From the NCBI GenBank assembly GCA_001897835.1, contig MKUN01000008.1:1-64000 (forward strand): a stretch of 64,000 nt of DNA, in the 5' to 3' direction. The number at the start of each line of letters is the position of its first letter. The first letter of the stretch is position 1. This DNA comes from Bacteroidetes bacterium 46-16. GTDB taxonomy: Bacteria > Bacteroidota > Bacteroidia > Chitinophagales > Chitinophagaceae. Shown one piece after another: positions 61,564 through 64,000 of the stretch. The notes below the pieces were generated by a model. The model was not told where the DNA came from. It worked only from the letters and a program-made list of their open reading frames with translations, and ran no database searches. Made by a program: the position numbers and the translations under genes.

Positions 61564-64000
61564 CTATTGTACAATAGTAACATCACCTTTATAATAATAG
61601 TTATGGCCTGCATCATCTTTAAACTGTATATAATAATAGAACAGGTCATTGTCCTGTATCGTACCACTAATATCGCCTTTCCAGCGTTCACTTAAGTTTT
61701 GGGTATGGAATACCAGGTTACCCCAGCGATTATATATCCTGAATTCAAAGCCATTTACCGGGCAGCTTATATATGGGCCGAAAAGGTCATTGCGTCCGTC
61801 GTTATTAGGACTGAATGCATCAGGTATATACACTATGCAATCACAGGCTCCGAATGCGACATCTACAGAAGCGGTTGCAGTACAACTTCCTTCTGTTACA
61901 CGTACTACGTATTTACCATTCGATGTTGCCCGGAATGTCTTTCCGGTACTGCCATCCTGCCAGGAGTAACTTGCATTATCTATTCCCGCATCCAATATCA
62001 ATTCATCCGACCCGCAAGGTGCTTTACCATTACCCAGGTCTATGACCAGCGTTTTCTCATGCACCTGTATCGTATCGCTTACTACGCACGGGCCTACGCT
62101 TATTTTCACATAATAATGTCCTGCTTTGGTTATCGTATAGGTACTGGCAGTGCTATTATCCTGCCAAAGGTAGGCTGCATCGTTATACACGGAACTTGCG
62201 TTCAACGATATCGCATCGCCGGCACACAGGAATGTATCATTACCGAGCGATACCTGCAGGCTATCTACAAGCCTTGTTTTAAATGTATCTATTTCTTCGG
62301 CACATGCTTTATGCATGTTCACCCAGCTTACTGAGTTTTGTGATATCGTATTAACCGGTGTACTGTTACCATTATTCCATAAATAGGTAAGGTACCCCGC
62401 GGGGGCGGTAAAGGTCACTTCTTTGCTAAAGCATACTGTTGTATCCAGGTATTTTATAGTTGTATCAGTAGCCATAGAATACACATGGAAGGTATCTACC
62501 AGCATCAGGCAGCCGCTTTGAGCATATACCCATTTGGTACCCGGGCCGTTAAAAGTATTGGACTGAAGTGGCACACCATCATTCCACAAATAATCGGTAT
62601 AGCCTCCGGGTGCCGATAATATTATAGAGGCCGTAGACTCAAAGCATGTTGTAGAATCATTTGTACTTACAAATATAGAGTCCTGTGGGATATCAACAGC
62701 TGTAAAGTTCACAATGCCTGAATAGATATTGCAGCCATTTTGTGCAATTACCGTTTTTGTAGTTGTGGCAAAAAAGGTATCGGCTTGTTGTGTTATGCCA
62801 TCACTCCATAAATAAGACAAATAGCCCGGCGGCGCAGCAACTACCCTTGGTATATAGGCCACACATAGGGTGGTGTCAATTGTAGCAAATGTAGTGTCAT
62901 AGCCCTGGTGAACAATGAACGTATCAATCCTTAAGTCACAGTGTAATTGGGAAATTACCCATTTTGTACCCGGTTGTGTGAAAGTATCTGCTTGTTGCAT
63001 AAATCCATCACTCCATAGATAATTTGTATAACCATTTGGTGCTGATAATATTGGAATGTTATTGATCAGGCATAGGGTAGTATCGGTAACTATAGTGGTA
63101 GTATCATTGGAGGCTGCAACAACTTTAAAGGTATCTGTGAATGTATGACAAAAATCCGTATGCCCTTTCACCCATTTTGTACCGGGTTGCCCTATCGTGT
63201 CTGTCTGCAGTAAGGTATTATCACTCCACTGATAAAAAGTATATCCTCCCGCTGCGGTTAATACCGGTATATTATTTGCAAAGCATAGAGCGGTATCAAT
63301 CACATGTATGGAATTGACCACCGGCTCTGCGTGCAGTGTTACTGTGTCCAGGAGTAAACGGCATGTGCCGTAATCGTAACCATGCACCCATTTTGTTGTA
63401 GCAAAATAGAACGGGTCGGTCAGTGTAGTTTGATTGTCACTCCAGCGATAAGTCGTATAGCCCGGCACAGCTGATAATATTATGGGTACATTATTCACAA
63501 GGCATGCCGTAGTGTCAAATGATGCAATTGTTGTAATAACAGGTATCGTATCTACTTTTATAGTGTCCACCAGTATATCACAGGATGTATATGCTTCAAC
63601 CCATTTGATCCCCGCTTTCCGGAAAGTATCGCTGGTTGCATTTGTTCCATCACTCCAGGCATAATGGGCATAACCAGCAGGTGCATACATGGTGATCGTA
63701 TTGTCTAAGATACATACCGATGTATCTGTGACCATGGTATTGGTAACTACCGGCATCGGAAGGATGGTTATGGTATCGACCAGTATGTCGCAGCCTGAAT
63801 AAGCGGTAACCCATTTTGTTCCGGGAGTATTGAATGTATCTACTGATAAAGTTGTTCCATCGCTCCATAAATAATTAGTGTATCCTGTTGGAGCCGATAC
63901 AATAGGTATGTTATTATAAAAACATACAGTTGTATCCGTCGCTGCTGTGGCAACATTATTTAAAAATGAGCCCGTAACATGAAAAGTATCTACGAGCATA
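61564..64000 (-). CDS. giant repeat protein with type B T9SS sorting domain, C-terminal part
   Basis: The visible 811 residues have about eight tandem repeats of roughly 70 residues, each with a DTTxCxxNN start, SAPxGYTxYLWSDG in the middle and FxxPGTKWVxAxxxCxxxVDTF at the end, followed by two shorter PKD/Ig-like units (YLWQDNSTASTY, YSWQDGSTGKTF). The C-terminus VYIPDAFSPNNDGRNDLFGP to IYNRWGNLVFHT is the gliding-motility-associated type B sorting domain for the type IX secretion system. The protein is likely a large surface adhesin-like or fibre protein. The N-terminus lies outside the window. Confidence 0.88.
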   Translation of the reverse strand, partial: MLVDTFHVTGSFLNNVATAATDTTVCFYNNIPIVSAPTGYTNYLWSDGTTLSVDTFNTPGTKWVTAYSGCDILVDTITILPMPVVTNTMVTDTSVCILDNTITMYAPAGYAHYAWSDGTNATSDTFRKAGIKWVEAYTSCDILVDTIKVDTIPVITTIASFDTTACLVNNVPIILSAVPGYTTYRWSDNQTTLTDPFYFATTKWVHGYDYGTCRLLLDTVTLHAEPVVNSIHVIDTALCFANNIPVLTAAGGYTFYQWSDNTLLQTDTIGQPGTKWVKGHTDFCHTFTDTFKVVAASNDTTTIVTDTTLCLINNIPILSAPNGYTNYLWSDGFMQQADTFTQPGTKWVISQLHCDLRIDTFIVHQGYDTTFATIDTTLCVAYIPRVVAAPPGYLSYLWSDGITQQADTFFATTTKTVIAQNGCNIYSGIVNFTAVDIPQDSIFVSTNDSTTCFESTASIILSAPGGYTDYLWNDGVPLQSNTFNGPGTKWVYAQSGCLMLVDTFHVYSMATDTTIKYLDTTVCFSKEVTFTAPAGYLTYLWNNGNSTPVNTISQNSVSWVNMHKACAEEIDTFKTRLVDSLQVSLGNDTFLCAGDAISLNASSVYNDAAYLWQDNSTASTYTITKAGHYYVKISVGPCVVSDTIQVHEKTLVIDLGNGKAPCGSDELILDAGIDNASYSWQDGSTGKTFRATSNGKYVVRVTEGSCTATASVDVAFGACDCIVYIPDAFSPNNDGRNDLFGPYISCPVNGFEFRIYNRWGNLVFHTQNLSERWKGDISGTIQDNDLFYYYIQFKDDAGHNYYYKGDVTIVQ

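Noticed and set aside
61564-64000. CRISPR-like or DNA-level repeat array
   Set aside because: Repeats are long (about 210 bp), diverged at DNA level, in frame and conserved as protein.

Overview
The window looks like a chromosomal segment of a Bacteroidota bacterium, most likely Chitinophagales/Chitinophagaceae-like (inference). The support is: type IX secretion sorting domains on two large secreted proteins (3011-4972 and 61564-64000), a DUF4249 lipoprotein, a fused LpxC/FabZ, the futalosine-route enzyme MqnA, many start codons without a Shine-Dalgarno sequence, and several TAnnTTTG-type -7 promoter elements. Most of it is ordinary housekeeping DNA, with at least two clear foreign insertions.

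Layout. 1-7800: a partial tRNA-Arg(ACG), rlmH, a rhomboid protease, tilS with a TPR gene, a secreted PNGase F-like protein, der and rimO. 7817-10841: a dprA gene that has lost its N-terminal part, directly abutting a four-gene arsenic resistance operon (arsR, DUF6428, acr3, arsC). 10908-13646: a Y-family DNA polymerase, a PA0069-type radical SAM protein and a small ORF, probably one operon. 13657-17459: DUF922, trxB, DUF4249, an L,D-transpeptidase, and a 20-codon ORF that is only a signal peptide. 17460-20003: an M56/BlaR1-like protease and a BlaI-type repressor with two tandem operator dyads. 20166-27457: rpsT, a lytic transglycosylase, tatA, and a run of KdpD-like kinase, KdpE-like regulator, Kup potassium transporter and porin. 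27592-35005: an RluA-type pseudouridine synthase, a MauE-thioredoxin fusion, DUF58, yceD-rpmF-plsX, a hydrolase, an alkyltransferase and a membrane lipoprotein. 35166-35535: RNase P RNA. 35657-41628: MlaD-like protein, dusB, a DoxX/HxlR divergent pair, phosphodiesterase, FKBP, CDF transporter and rnhA. 41749-46173: mqnA, HMG-CoA lyase, panB, YggS and an MFS transporter. 46313-54546: a membrane glycosyltransferase-like protein, an ABC ATPase, lpxC/fabZ, lpxD, an HD hydrolase and a class A penicillin-binding protein.

54712-57638 is a complete IS1595-family transposon, 2927 bp long. It has 26-bp perfect terminal inverted repeats, an 8-bp target duplication (GAAAAAAC), an ISXO2-like transposase and four passenger ORFs of unknown function, one a lipoprotein. 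It landed in the last codons of a transglutaminase gene: the host's final nine residues (VMPEDDEQA) were replaced by GNYP encoded in the transposon end, and the original tail can still be read on the far side of the element. The lipoprotein passenger is preceded by a leader in which one arm can pair either with an upstream partner or with a near-identical copy lying against the start codon, so it may be an RNA switch. I regard this transposon and its leader as the least described system in the window.

60501-64000: a 3-hydroxyacyl-CoA dehydrogenase with a clear terminator, and the C-terminal part of a giant repeat protein with a type B T9SS sorting domain that runs off the window.
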